Below are positions 1 through 9,836 of a stretch of DNA of 64,000 nucleotides, piece by piece. Position 1 is the first letter of the stretch. The number at the start of each line of letters is the position of its first letter. Source of the stretch: Ctenosaura bakeri (lineage: Eukaryota > Chordata > Lepidosauria > Squamata > Iguanidae); assembly GCA_948474755.1 (NCBI GenBank), contig CAOLHI010004227.1:62001-126000 (forward strand). The letters run 5' to 3'. The position numbers and the translations under genes were made by a program. A model generated the notes under the pieces. It worked only from the letters and a program-made list of their open reading frames with translations. It was not told the origin of the DNA and did no database searches.

Positions 1-1093
1 TTTAGTTGTACTTACATTCGTGGACTGGTCGGGATCCCACTCATGACTGTCCGAGTTGGAGGTGGTCAGCAGGCTGTCCTCGCCATCGCATGCTCCAGCA
101 CAGGTTCTGCTGGCAGGACATTTGGTTGGTGGTTTCAGAATATCAGCTTTGCGGGATGCAGGCTGGGTGGTGGGGGTGGCTAACTTTTCTTCAGTGGGTT
201 TCTTTGGTCCCTGGCATTCACTGGTGATGTGGCTTTTTTTCCCCACATTGAAAACAGGTACCTTCTCGGAGTCGTCTGTTCTTTTCTTCGCTGCTTAGGA
301 AAGTAGTTTTTTGGGGTGCTGAGGTTCAGTGACCGCTTTCTTGGGCTTGTCTCTGCTGAGCGAGTTGGACACTCTCCATGATGCTTTCCACTTCTCCAGC
401 TAGTTTCATCCAGCCCAAGAGGCTGGCAGGATCTCCTGTGTCAGGCAGTGATCTAGTATGGTGTTTAATCCATCTCAGAAAAATTGCTTGAGGATGTCAT
501 CTTTCCATTCCAGTACTTTAGTGGCTAACTTTCCAAATTCATGGGGGTATTCCCCAGTGGTCCCTTTTCCTTGGTGTAGTTTCCTGAGTTGGTATCTGGC
601 TTGTTCTTGGAAGAAAGGATCTTCAAACCTTTCTCTGAGGTGATGCATGAACATCTGCAGATCGGTTGTCTCTTCAGCTTGTGAGTCAAATAGGCTAGCG
701 ACTCACTCCACTGCTTCTCCTTTGAGGTGCTGGCTCAAGTATCTGGCGGCATTGTCTGGAAAACTGTTCCCGTAGTTGACCGTATAATTAGAGGCCATGT
801 TGAGGAAGTATGTTAGGGTGGTGCCATCACCATCATAAGTTGTCTTGAATTCCCGAAACTTTCTTGGGCCCACTTGAAGGGCCGGTATCCCAGGAGGTGC
901 GGGTGAGCGGCTGCCGGAGCAGCTGCTGCCACTGCTGGAATCTGGGGTGGGGCACGCCCAACCTGAGGCACTGGAAGTCTCCAGTCGTGTAGCTGAAATT
1001 TTCTCTCATTGTTTTTTCCACTTCTTCTTCCCTCGCTAGAAGTTGTTCCATCAAGCTGTTCTTGACAATCGATGTGTCCCATCTTATAACCAC
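1..1093 (-). pseudogene. Ty3/gypsy retrotransposon gag remnant (5' part, cut by window edge)
   Basis: Minus-strand translation in shifting frames gives a retrotransposon-type capsid. A stretch with YLSQHLKGEAVEW near 690-760 is followed by FMHHLRERF and a Q-x-RYQL type motif, which is the usual core of Ty3/gypsy Gag. Further downstream (about 190-262) lies a zinc-knuckle remnant: CFQCGEK is readable, but a one-base indel shifts the His and last Cys into another frame. Gag would package the element RNA in virus-like particles. The N-terminus sits just inside the LTR (PBS side near 1093), so the reading direction and LTR order agree. Several frame changes show it is dead. Protease and pol would lie beyond the left window edge. 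The gag at 57.4-58.6 kb is the same class but clearly a different lineage. Confidence 0.8.
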
Positions 1094-1663
1094 TGAGAAT
1101 CATTCATATGAGTCAAAAGGTATAAAAATATAGTATAATATTTATTAAAAGAACAACCAGAGTAAAGTACTGGTTTTCATATGTATGTCCAAGCTCAAAC
1201 AGATCTTCAGAATGCATTCTTATAACTTTACATCAGGATAAAGGTCTCTCATATACAATCCTCTGGCTACCCTTTTGCCAAAGATTAGGTTGCCAAATCT
1301 ATGACACACTCTCTCACCAGATTCAAAAGTGGGTTGATTTCTCTTCTGCCCCTCTCTCTGGGCTTTCTCTGAGAAAACACACCCTTCTCACTCAACCCCG
1401 TTGATTGACTGAGATCCTCTCTGGCTGAAGGACTGACTCTTAGCCCTTCCTTCTAGAAGTCTGACTCTAAACCAGTTCAGTGTGGCTGCTATATATGCAT
1501 TTTCCTCTCAGTCTTCAACCCCTCCTTCACACTAAAAGGACTGGGTTTCTCCCTGGAGTGGCTATTCTGGTTGCCTGGCAACCTGTTGCTGGGCAGCTTC
1601 TCTGACACTCTTGATAGCCACTTCCCTACACTCAGTCACATGTGGGTTATCCAGTACATGACA
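1094..1663 (-). mobile_element. 5' LTR of the Ty3/gypsy element at the left edge
   Basis: The 570-bp segment starts TGAGAATC and ends ACATGACA on the plus strand, giving the canonical TG...CA ends. Read on the minus strand it has a TATA-like box (plus-strand TATATA at about 1490-1496) and an AATAAA signal (plus-strand tttatt at 1141-1146), in the right order for U3-R-U5. One base past the LTR, at 1092, the minus strand reads TGGTTATAAGATGG, a plausible primer binding site because TGG complements a tRNA CCA end. The tRNA was not identified. The second LTR is outside the window. Confidence 0.75.
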
Positions 1664-1687
1664 GGATTTCATATTGTTCTCCTAGGA

Positions 1688-1893
1688 CCACTGTTCTTGT
1701 TGTTGTCGTTGCCAGCCCTCAAGTCATTTCCAACTTATGGCAACCCTAAGATGAATTTATTATGGGATTTTCCGGGGCTGTGTGTGATGCATCTAAGGTC
1801 ACCCAGTGGGCTTCCATGGCTGAGCAGAGAATCAAACCCTAGTTTCTAGGGTTATAGTCCAGTACTCAAACCACTACACCACACTGGCTCTTT
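1688..1893 (-). mobile_element. tRNA-headed squamate SINE, copy 1
   Basis: The consensus of this family, built from about a dozen copies in this window, has a tRNA-like head (AGTGGTTTGAGTGTTGGA as A-box region, GGTTCGAATCC as B box). A body follows with TGGGCAAGTCACACTCTC and AGAGGAAGGCAATGGCAAA, then a tail reading CATAAGTCAGAAACGACTTGAAGGCA followed by CAACAA repeats. This copy is reversed: the GTTGTTGTCGTTG tail is at the left and the head (caaaccactacaccacactgg) at the right. It retrotransposes with LINE help and has no protein. Confidence 0.85.
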
Positions 1894-1907
1894 CATAAGG
1901 CCTAAGC

Positions 1908-2135
1908 TGGCCTAAATATCCCAAAGGCACCAGATCGCATCTGATTTTGGAAGCTAAGCAGGGTCAACCTTGGTTAGTACTTGGATGGGAAACCACCAAT
2001 AAATACCAGGTGCTGTAGGCTATATTTCATAGGAAGGAACTGGCAAAACCACCTCTGAATATTTCTTGCCTAAGAAAACCCTATGAAATTCATGGGGGTT
2101 GCCATAAGATGGTAGTCAATTTGAAAACACACACA
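1908..2135 (+). mobile_element. 5S rRNA-derived SINE (5S-Sauria-like), nearly complete
   Basis: The head from about 1920 to 2020 closely follows vertebrate 5S rRNA: GGAAGCTAAGCAGGGTC, then GGTTAGTACTTGGATGGGA and ACCAGGTGCTGTAGGCT. This keeps the internal pol III promoter region. The body (GGAAGGAACTGGCAAAACCA; CCTAAGAAAACCCTATGAAA) and a TTGCCATAAGATGG...(CA)n tail follow. A real 5S gene would stop after the head, so this is a SINE3-type element. Families like this are known from squamates, which supports the organism call. Confidence 0.88.
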
Positions 2136-3521
2136 CATGCAGGTGTACACACAAAAGTTGGAAACAAAGGCACACAACAAATGGGCACACATTGCAAAGC
2201 AAGATTATAATGTGAGAACCTCTCAAACCCCATGGTTTAATAGTGATTGCAATTTCCAGCTTAAATTTCAAAGCATACCACCATTACCGTCTTTCTGCTT
2301 CCAGATATTCTCAGATGCATGTTACACAAATCATGACTAAAGAAAGCAAACTGTCAAATCATTACTCCCTTTCTGACAAAGATATTGTATAGGCTAACTA
2401 GTTAATGAACAAATGAGATCCTGAGTTAACTGATCTATCCAACCTTCGCAACATAAACTGGCTGGGTGTTGAGTGTATTCAGGCATAGGCGGCAAGTTTT
2501 GCTGCTTTTACTAAACAAAGTCCCAGAAGATATTTTGTTATTCCCATTGGTTGGATATGTTACTTTCTTGGATCCCAGTGCCCAGAATCACTTGGCAATT
2601 GGTTGGTTGGAAGATTCAGAGTTATGGCCCCAAAAGGTAACTTTTCCATGTTTTGTTTAGGCCTGAGACAAGAACCAGCCAAAGACAGATCTCAGAATTT
2701 GCTTTCCTCCTAAGACTCACTTAAGTTCCTTTCTACCCTCCCTCATCTATCCCTTCTTGGAGGTTCATTAGCCCCAGGTAGCATGGCTGATGCCAGGAAT
2801 AATAGGATTTGTTGCCTAAAACATTTCTAGAGGGCACTGGGTTCTATTTAGTTAATTGAAATTGAGTCAGTTGCCTAGATGGAGACTGTGGGTTGGAGAT
2901 AGTTCCCAATCATCATCACCACCATTGTCATCATCCCCTGAAATTAATATGATTCTGATTCTGGAATAATTAATAGCAGATGGAAAATGGAAGTCTTCTC
3001 TTAGGACCTTGCTATGTTTCTAAAAGTAATCTGTACAAGAGATTTCCCCCCCTTTATGCACCATATGGACACTTAAGTAACGCTTTGAATGCTGTGGGCC
3101 ACATATTTATTGATCCACTGTGACTCACAAACAGTAAGTATATTAACACAAATTTGTCACATTTGGATTTATTTCCTGTCTGTTATTCTTAGAGACTTTT
3201 TTTTAGTAGAGTCACAAGAAGGTGGGATTTTTTTTTCTTTTCAGAGTAAATCTTCTTAAATTTGCTAAATATATTACAGACAAAATAGTAAAAAGCAAAA
3301 TGTTAGCTGTCTAGAGACAATTACAAAAGTGCTCCACACTGGGAATTAAATCAGTACTGCCTAGGACCTAAAGCAAGTGCTCTCAGGTTTTACTTAATCC
3401 TAAAATGTGTAAAGCAGAAAGCTTTCTGGAAACATTCATCCACAAAGGTGAGTCTACCATTAATCAAAGTGAGGAGAAGGGCATCTTGGTAATTTAATGC
3501 CCATAGAACACTCAGGTCCTT
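2136..3521. other. No gene recognised; AT-rich, apparently single-copy
   Basis: I see only short open frames (2137-2340 and 2466-2660, plus) with no recognisable domain and no neighbouring splice pattern. No repeat family from elsewhere in the window is evident. Confidence 0.5.
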
Positions 3522-3645
3522 TACAAAGCTTAGAAAAGTTACATTTTAAACTACAGCTCCCAGAATCCTCCAGCTAGTAAAATTCTCTTTGGCCAGAGAA
3601 TTTTGGGCACTGAGGTCTAAAATGTAGCATTTCCAAGTTCTGATT
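3522..3645. mobile_element. Palindromic MITE (hAT-like type), decayed
   Basis: The two halves are inverted copies of each other: AAAAGTTACATTTTAAACTA with CAGCTCCCAGAATCC on the left, and ATTTTGGGCACTGAGGTCTA with AAATGTAGCATTTCCAAG on the right. The motif ACTACAACTCCCAGAATCC is typical of short non-autonomous DNA transposons in reptiles. Weaker relatives occur at 27.78-27.88 and 51.89-51.99 kb. The superfamily is inferred, since no target duplication was resolved. Confidence 0.5.
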
Positions 3646-3649
3646 GGAT

Positions 3650-5100
3650 TCAGGCTGAGGTATACTTAGAACTCACCCATGGAAATCAATGGGACTCTTT
3701 ATTTATTTCACTGGGCCTGTTCAAGGTAACATATTCTAGAGGTGATTGTAGACTTCTCCCTGCACCAGGTGAGTTTCTTGAAACTTTTGGGTGTTAAAAG
3801 AAATAATTTGCCTCAAACAACATCATGACCAGCTTGGCCTGCCTTCCAAATAATGCACATTCACCCTGATCTATGACTCTTTAAAACAGATGGGGTCATT
3901 TTGAGGTCCCAGATGTTATCAAGGTTTGCACCCTCCTGCTGCTGCTCCAACAGAACTGCTTCCCTTAAATTTGAAGCCATCTAACTCTTGGGATTCTGCT
4001 GAGAATCATGGCAGATAGGAACACGTGCCTGGTTTCCTAGCACAGTGAAACATCACAATGGTTCTGGAGAGCACAGTTCTGTTAGAAAACAAGGGCTGCA
4101 ACTACACTGTGCTGAACCAATTACCATCCCCCAGACTGCCTCTGAAATCCTCTCATGGCCATTTGTGCCTGGAGGAGCAGGGGAATTACAGAAGCATCTG
4201 GTGATGTCCAGATGCAAAGTAGTAACATGCAATGCAATTATGTCATTGGTGGGGCTCCACTGGAGTCTTCCAAAGGTTTCTGCAGCTGAGGTAATCACTT
4301 CACACTTGGCTACATGGACATAGCAAGTCACTTCTGTGATCCTCTATCTCCACTCTCCTCCAGGCATGAATGGCTATGGGAGCTGGGCTTCAGTAGCTTT
4401 GTGGTAGGTCAGAGGAGACTCTTTTTGGTTGTTTCAGAAGGAATGAAGCCATGATGTGTGTTCCCCACTTGCCATGTTTCACAGGTCATCCCTGGGATTC
4501 CAATGACAGTGGAAAGCCAGGTAGCAGGAGGGACTTGGAAGACGCATACAAGTGGCTGGGGCAGTGCACGTAGTCTATGAGCCTCTGTGGCCCAATCCTG
4601 CTTTTAAGTATCAAAGGGATGTTCATGTAGTACTTTGTTTTTTAATGGTGATTTATTTTTATATGGATTGGATTCACCTGAGATTTTCAAACCACAGCCC
4701 CCTGCCAAAAACTTAAGATTTCTCCCCCAGATATAAAACAACATGTCTGCTTTATCATCTATATGTGGTTGAAACTTGTTCCCCATGACTCTGGATTGCT
4801 CAATACCACTTGTATTACAATGGCCAGACATTTCTATTTGGCTTGCATATGGAACCACTGAAATAGATACAGAGGGACTCTAGGCATAGTTTTTATGGTC
4901 GTGGTAGTGAGGCTCAACATTGGCAGGCGGGTTGTTATTAATGTTGTTCCTTGCAGGTACTTGCAGGGGGAGGGAAAATAACTTTTTCCATCCATTATCC
5001 TTGAAACATCCTTAGATAAGAAGACTGTGACAAGTACAGTGTATACTTAGAAGAGCCCTCTATGTTTTCAGTAGAGCTTGTATGTGTGTGTGTATTTGCC
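3650..5100. other. No gene recognised
   Basis: The longest frames (4045-4323 plus, 4053-4331 minus, 4604-4858 minus) overlap on opposite strands and have no family resemblance. I see no repeat that I can name. Confidence 0.5.
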
Positions 5101-5101
5101 T

Positions 5102-5463
5102 GTCAACTACAATACCTGTCAACTTATGGTTGACATGAATTTCATAAGGTTTTCTTAGGCAAGGAATACTCAGAGGTGTAGTTGCTTCCTCTGAAATATA
5201 GTCTCAGTCACGTAGGGACGGGAGAGTGGCAGTTTGCCCTGGGCGGCAATATTTTTGGGGTGTCCTGGCCTGTAGCCAGGCCCCCGCCTGCCCTGGACAT
5301 GCTCCCCCACAGTGGCCAGTCCCCCTCCCGCCCCCCACTCCAAGCTTCACCACTATATAGCCTATAGCACCTAATACTCATTTATGGTCTCCCATCCAAA
5401 TACTAACCAGGGCTGAGTCTGCTTAGCTTCCAAGATCAGAGGAGATCTGGTGCATTTTGGGAT
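5102..5463 (-). mobile_element. 5S rRNA-derived SINE, split by an insertion
   Basis: Minus-strand copy of the same SINE as at 1908. The tail and body (AAGGTTTTCTTAGGCAAGGA; CTCTGAAATATAG) are at the left. The 5S head is at 5361-5463 (CTATAGCACC; CTCCCATCCAAATACTAACC; CTTAGCTTCCAAGATC). Body and head are separated by about 153 bp of GC-rich DNA described separately. Removing the insert and one ATATAG copy restores the normal ATATAGCCTATAGCACC junction. Confidence 0.85.
5202..5354. mobile_element. GC-rich 153-bp insertion flanked by 6-bp duplications
   Basis: The insert is bounded by ATATAG at 5196-5201 and again at 5355-5360, inside a 5S SINE whose uninterrupted form has this hexamer once. 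It is much more GC- and C-rich than its surroundings (long runs of C around 5280-5340) and has no inverted ends that I can see. It does not match other repeats in the window. It could be a small non-autonomous element or a templated repair insertion. Confidence 0.6.
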
Positions 5464-6431
5464 ATTACTCCCAAGTAACTCTTCATGAGATAGATTGCTG
5501 GCAGTCTTCATTATTCCTAAGAGGTCTCAATGACAACAGCTGTCTTAATATTTGTTAGTGCTTAATCATTTAGTACTCTTCTGACTGATAATTCCTGAGG
5601 AGGCTCAACTACATAGGAGATCTTCAATATCCGATTTTGCAGATAGTGAGGGAGAGGTTTCAGATTCCAACCCAGTCTTGGAGGTGGCTTGAGCCCCCTG
5701 TCCTCCCATTTGGGGTCCATGTAAATACAGATTATGTTGTATAGCTAGTAGGGCTGGGAGGTTTTCTACCACCAACCAACAGCACATCTGCAGCACAAAT
5801 ATCAGGACTGATGTGATCTGAAAGAAGATTTTTGCCCTAAGTGATCTGAATTCATTTTTCCAGAGGTCACTTCCATTTGTATTTTATCAGCTTCCAGTTT
5901 CTAAGTTTTCTTTACCTGAAGCAAAATTTTGTTTTTCTACCTGAAGCCTAGGAATTAGTAGCATACATTGACAGAGCAGGCTATTGTTCCTCTGTGTCTG
6001 TGTGTGCGTGCGCGCACGCGTGTATGTTGCCAAGAATGCCATTTAGTGTAACAGTGATCTGCAAATATTTAAACAAATGCATGTTAAATTAAGCCACCTA
6101 ACTGTTGAGATAAGCTTAGATCCTTGTAGGCCACTGTCACCACTTTTGGTTCTTTGCATCTAGTTGCTGCCTCTTTCTACAAGCTAGAGGATAGCCTCAG
6201 CAGCAAAATGTTCCCAGCTTAATATCAGTCTCTGAGCATCTGCAATACTTTAATACTGATGTCATACCTTTTGGCTACCCATTGAGTTCTGTCCTGTCCT
6301 TGATGCTAGTTAACATCTGTTTTGGGAATCCGTGAAATTTCTCTGTAAGCAGACCTACATACACACACTTTTCTCCCTGGCTATACCCTGAGATCACCTT
6401 CAGCTACCTGTAGTATGCCTTCAGATCCTAT
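5464..6431. other. No gene recognised; contains alternating purine-pyrimidine tract
   Basis: Apart from the alternating TG/CG run at about 5990-6025 I see no recognisable feature. Confidence 0.45.
5990..6025. repeat. Alternating TG/CG tract with GC-rich palindrome
   Basis: TGTGTGTGCGTGCGCGCACGCGTG-like alternation, containing the perfect palindrome CGTGCGCGCACG near 6007-6018. Alternating purine-pyrimidine runs of this kind can adopt Z-DNA. This is inferred from sequence only. Confidence 0.7.
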
Positions 6432-6622
6432 CTAACTTATAACGTGACTCTATCATGGGGTTTTCTTGGCAAGATTTATTTAGAGGGGATTTGACAATGC
6501 CTTCCTCTAAGGATGAGAGAATGTGATTTGCCCAGTGGGTTTCCATGGCTGAACAGGGATTCAGACCCTGCTCTTCCAAAATCTTAGTCCAGCACTCAAA
6601 CCACTATACCATGCTGACTCTG
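6432..6622 (-). mobile_element. tRNA-headed SINE, copy 2 (5' complete, tail decayed)
   Basis: Reverse orientation. GGGGTTTTCTTGGCAAGATT and TTTGCCCAGTGGGTTTCCAT are conserved, and the head (CAGCACTCAAACCACTATAC) ends at about 6622. The B box has changed (GATTCAGACCC) and the tail lacks the CAACAA run. Confidence 0.8.
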
Positions 6623-6787
6623 AGCTTTCAGCTACTACCCAAGGGCTAATGCACTGAGTAAGGCGAAATGCATGCAGTTTACAGGATAAAGATGGTGCAT
6701 TGTAGATCCTGATAAGAGAATTTCTGCCAGTTTAACATGTTCTGTTTTACAACTGAATTCTGAGTTGTTAAACATAACAGTCCAAAA

Positions 6788-7454
6788 GGGCCCAAACCCT
6801 TTCATACTACACAGTTATGATTCTACTTTAATTGCCATGGCTGAATCTCATAGAATCCTGGGGTTTGTGTTAAGTTAAGCTCTCTGGCTGAGAATTCTAA
6901 ATGTCCCTCCCAATCCTATGATAGCACAGGATGGGACTGTGGCAATTAAAGTAGAATCACAGCACTGTAACTATGTACAGTCTCCCTCCACATTCACAGG
7001 TTAAACTTTCCCAGATTTTTTTATTTATGAGTTTCTCTCACTCCTGCCCCCTACCGCAAATACTTCTTTCCTGGGAGAATCTTCCCTCTTGGCAGCTTCA
7101 ATCAGGCCATGCAGCCCTCTGGTCCTCCTCCACCAACCACTGCTTGGCCAGTTAAGGATAGCTCATACCCTCATTTCTCAGTACTACAAACCCTCTCCTG
7201 ATGCTCCTTCACACCCCAGGAAAGAGATGAGTGAGAGAGATAAAGTATAGGGCCACCTTGTTAACCCCCCCTTTCCCTCTTCTTTTCCTAACCTCGTGTG
7301 GATCTCATTTCTTCACCTCTCCACCATGCTTTGCCCCCCTTCCCTCAGGTACATACATACATTTTGATATTTGTGGGTTTTTTCCCACTTTTGTGGGAGT
7401 TCTGCATCCCTAACCCCAGCAAAAATAGAAGGCAGCAGTAGTGAGAAAGAGTCC
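6788..7454. mobile_element. Harbinger-type MITE split by a Tigger-like element
   Basis: A palindromic MITE: the left half has CTTTCATACTACACAGTTAT and ATTCTACTTTAATTGCCATGG, and the right half repeats these inverted (GGCAATTAAAGTAGAATCAC, ACTGTAACTATG). Its last bases lie beyond an inserted 461-bp element. Joining 6977 to 7441 gives CTATGTAGTGAGAAAGAGTCC followed by TTA, the expected MITE end plus target site. The left limit is approximate. Confidence 0.65.
6978..7438 (-). mobile_element. Tc1/mariner (Tigger-like) non-autonomous element, copy A
   Basis: Bounded by TA at both sides (6976-6977 and 7439-7440). The left terminus reads CAGTCTCCCTCCACATT. The right terminus is a decayed inverted version (CCCTAACCCCAGC...GCAG). 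A CAGTTGAC-type TIR with TA duplication is characteristic of pogo/Tigger elements. It has no transposase ORF. Two partial plus-strand relatives occur at 9508 and 33,399. Confidence 0.65.
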
Positions 7455-7537
7455 TTAGGCAAGATCCAGGGTCTCAGGGGATCATCTGAAATAGCTCTTG
7501 AGACTCCCAGCAGACCAGATCCAGCCATTTCTATGCC

Positions 7538-7700
7538 CTAATTGCCATGGCAACATCTTATGGAATACTGAAGGGTGTATTTTGGTGAGGTGAGGTTCTC
7601 TGGCTGAGAATTCTAAATGTCTATCACTGAAGCATCAATCCCAGGATGGCAGTTAAGGTGAAATCATAGGATCATAATTGTGTGATATGAAAGGGCCCCA
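7538..7700. mobile_element. Partial MITE related to the one at 6788
   Basis: AATTGCCATGGCAACATCTTATGG and CTCTGGCTGAGAATTCTAAATGT match the 6.8-kb MITE core. The right arm (GCAGTTAAGGTGAAATCAT, GATATGAAAGGGCC) is present and the left terminus is missing. Confidence 0.6.
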
Positions 7701-8079
7701 GAAAGGGTCACAAAAGCTGACCTGAATTCAGCTTCTGGCTGAATTGTAGTTTATTTATTTACTGAATTATTTAATCTATTTCACTTGAAGATTACCTGAT
7801 GACTGTAGTCCTCTGACCGGCAAGTGGTACATTAAAAACTTTATATGACAATAGCTGAAGATGTCATATAATAAAACCAAGATAAAATCAACTGCATGAT
7901 TTTGGTTAATATTGTACCATTCCTCTGTATGCTTGTTAGCCAACTTGAGGACCATTGGCTGAGGAGACAGAAATAAATGGAGTATTAACAAGGAAGTTGT
8001 TACCATAGTTTCTAGCCCGGACATGTGGGATATTAGATATCATTTTGATATCAATAATTTGGCCTACTATACCCCTCTG

Positions 8080-8884
8080 TCCTCCATGTGCTTGCGAGGC
8101 CCCCGGACAAGCTCGCATACAGGCACGGCCACTAATCGCTGTAATATTCCGAACAAATACAGGCAGGCCAGAAATAGCCGACCCGCCGCTTCAGGAGACC
8201 TCAAGGTAAGTACCACATTATGTATGCACGCTACTTACAAAGAACTCCCTACCCCGAGCAGGCAGCTTGACTAGCCAAATACTCATCTGTCAAGCACTCC
8301 ACATTTGCATATTGGCTACTCTATTGGCAATTCGTTCTTAACTCAATCATGTAAAATACTGACCTTTCGGAGGCTTTGTCTCCAGCCCAAAACTTGTTAT
8401 CATCGAGAACGGACTAGCCTACGGCCATGCTTTCCCCTACAAGAACCCCTGACTTTGAGCGTTTCCTCGGATCGCTCTTGGTTTCCATCCTACCTTGCTG
8501 CTGCTTCGCTTGGCGAAGCTCCAAGTGCTGAGAAACTCCATTTCCACGAACTTCTTCTTCTGACTACCCGGGCTTCAGGACAGGTGTAGTATTTCCCATA
8601 CCAAAACCTCCTCTCAAAATCCCTCTATCCAACTCCGACCTTTATTTCTATAGTTCTCTGTGTGAGTGTGTTGCATACACTTGTTTTTTAATAAAAACAG
8701 CAATTATTGTTTTACTTCTGATTGCTCCTTGACTCGGCCTGATCCCGTAGACATTGGGTAAAAGATCCACTACATTGCCCTGCCTCTCGTATTGCTAGCT
8801 TGTGCTCTTTTGACTAATTCCCAACTTTGTAATTTGAAGCGCACTTAGGTGTCCCTCACGGGACCCCCAGAAATCAGGGTAACA
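8080..8884 (+). mobile_element. Solo LTR (family LTR-B)
   Basis: An AATAAA signal in TTTTTTAATAAAAACAGC lies at about 8688-8693, followed by a conserved U5-like stretch ending GGACCCCCAGAAATCAGGGTAACA at 8884. The same stretch occurs on the minus strand, split between 53,740-53,796 and 58,983 onward, which shows that it is an interspersed LTR. No internal gag or pol is adjacent, so it is solo. The 5' limit is a guess (TG near 8079) because the U3 is not conserved with the sibling. The ORFs at 8023-8589 lie inside it and look non-coding. Confidence 0.6.
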
Positions 8885-9505
8885 GAGTGATAGACATTAG
8901 GTATTAGCTGCTGGATTTTAGCACAAAACTACTTTATACGCTCCCTCCCATCACCAATAACAAAAAAGGGAACAGCCTAAAGAAATCTGTGTAAATTCAC
9001 ACTTATCCATCTGCATGACAGAATACTGCATAAAGAAATCTCCTTGGGTGACACATTATTAGACTCAGAGAGTGATATTCTCTGAAGTTGTTTCCCTCAG
9101 CAATTCTTTCGGCCAAGGATGTCACCAGAAATGCAATATCAGGGCCTCTTAATTGCCTTTTTAACTTCAGGCAAGTTTTAAAAATCTGTAAGATGAAATA
9201 TCAAAGAAAAAAACTTTTAAAACCCAAGTTCTAGGCAATTTTAAACCATTTTAAACTGTCCTTGTAGAAAAAGGAGTTTTTTGGAGCTTGGCTGGATTTC
9301 TTCAATGGAGACATCATTTAAATTTTCAGAGTGGAAATATAAGTTGCAAAGGTCAGCCAAAATGCACCTGCCTCCATTTTGTGATCTTATTTCCTTATAA
9401 TGAAATGTGGAGAAACTTCTTGGTAAATCCACCTAAAGATGGGGATTATTTTGATCCTGAGATTTCCAAAAAATGGGTAAACGGCCATCTCTTCCTTTTT
9501 CCAAA
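8885..9505. other. No gene recognised
   Basis: Nothing identifiable. Short opposed frames at 9241-9432 and 9288-9692 are not family members. Confidence 0.45.
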
Positions 9506-9507
9506 TA

Positions 9508-9785
9508 CAGTTGACTCCCCACATTTGCTAGGGTTAGGGGCGCAGGACTCTCATAAAAGTGAAAAAATGGCAAACATCAAAATGTGTGTGTGTGTCTGTG
9601 GGAAGGGAAGGGAAGGCATGGGGGTGAGAATGGACACCCAGGTGCAAAACCAGGTCAGAGAAAGGAGATGCAAAGGGGGTGGGTTGGCATGATAGCCCTA
9701 TACTTCCTCTTGTGCACACATTTCCTTCCTTGGGTGGGGGGTGGCATTAGGAGAAGGTTTGTGGTGCTGAAAAATCAGGCTGCAA
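9508..9785 (+). mobile_element. Tigger-like element, copy B (3' truncated)
   Basis: Starts TA|CAGTTGACTCCCCACATTTGC, the clearest form of this family's terminus. The following GGTTAGGGGCGCAGGACTCTC, GTGTGTGTCTG run and CCCTATACTTCC align with copies A and C. The homology stops near 9785, just before CR1-like sequence, and no right TIR is visible. Confidence 0.6.
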
Positions 9786-9836
9786 AACCACGCTCTATCG
9801 GAATTTGTCATTTAGTGGGAAGGAGAAGTCAAGTGT

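Noticed and set aside
1908..2020. 5S rRNA gene
   Set aside because: The similarity is good, but the body and (CA)n tail continue as a SINE and a second copy occurs at 5.1-5.46 kb.
4045..4331. Overlapping 92-codon frames on both strands
   Set aside because: No domain, and the frames are mirror artefacts of the same stretch.
8023..8589. Two plus-strand frames of 83 and 94 codons
   Set aside because: They lie across a solo LTR and show no protein family features.
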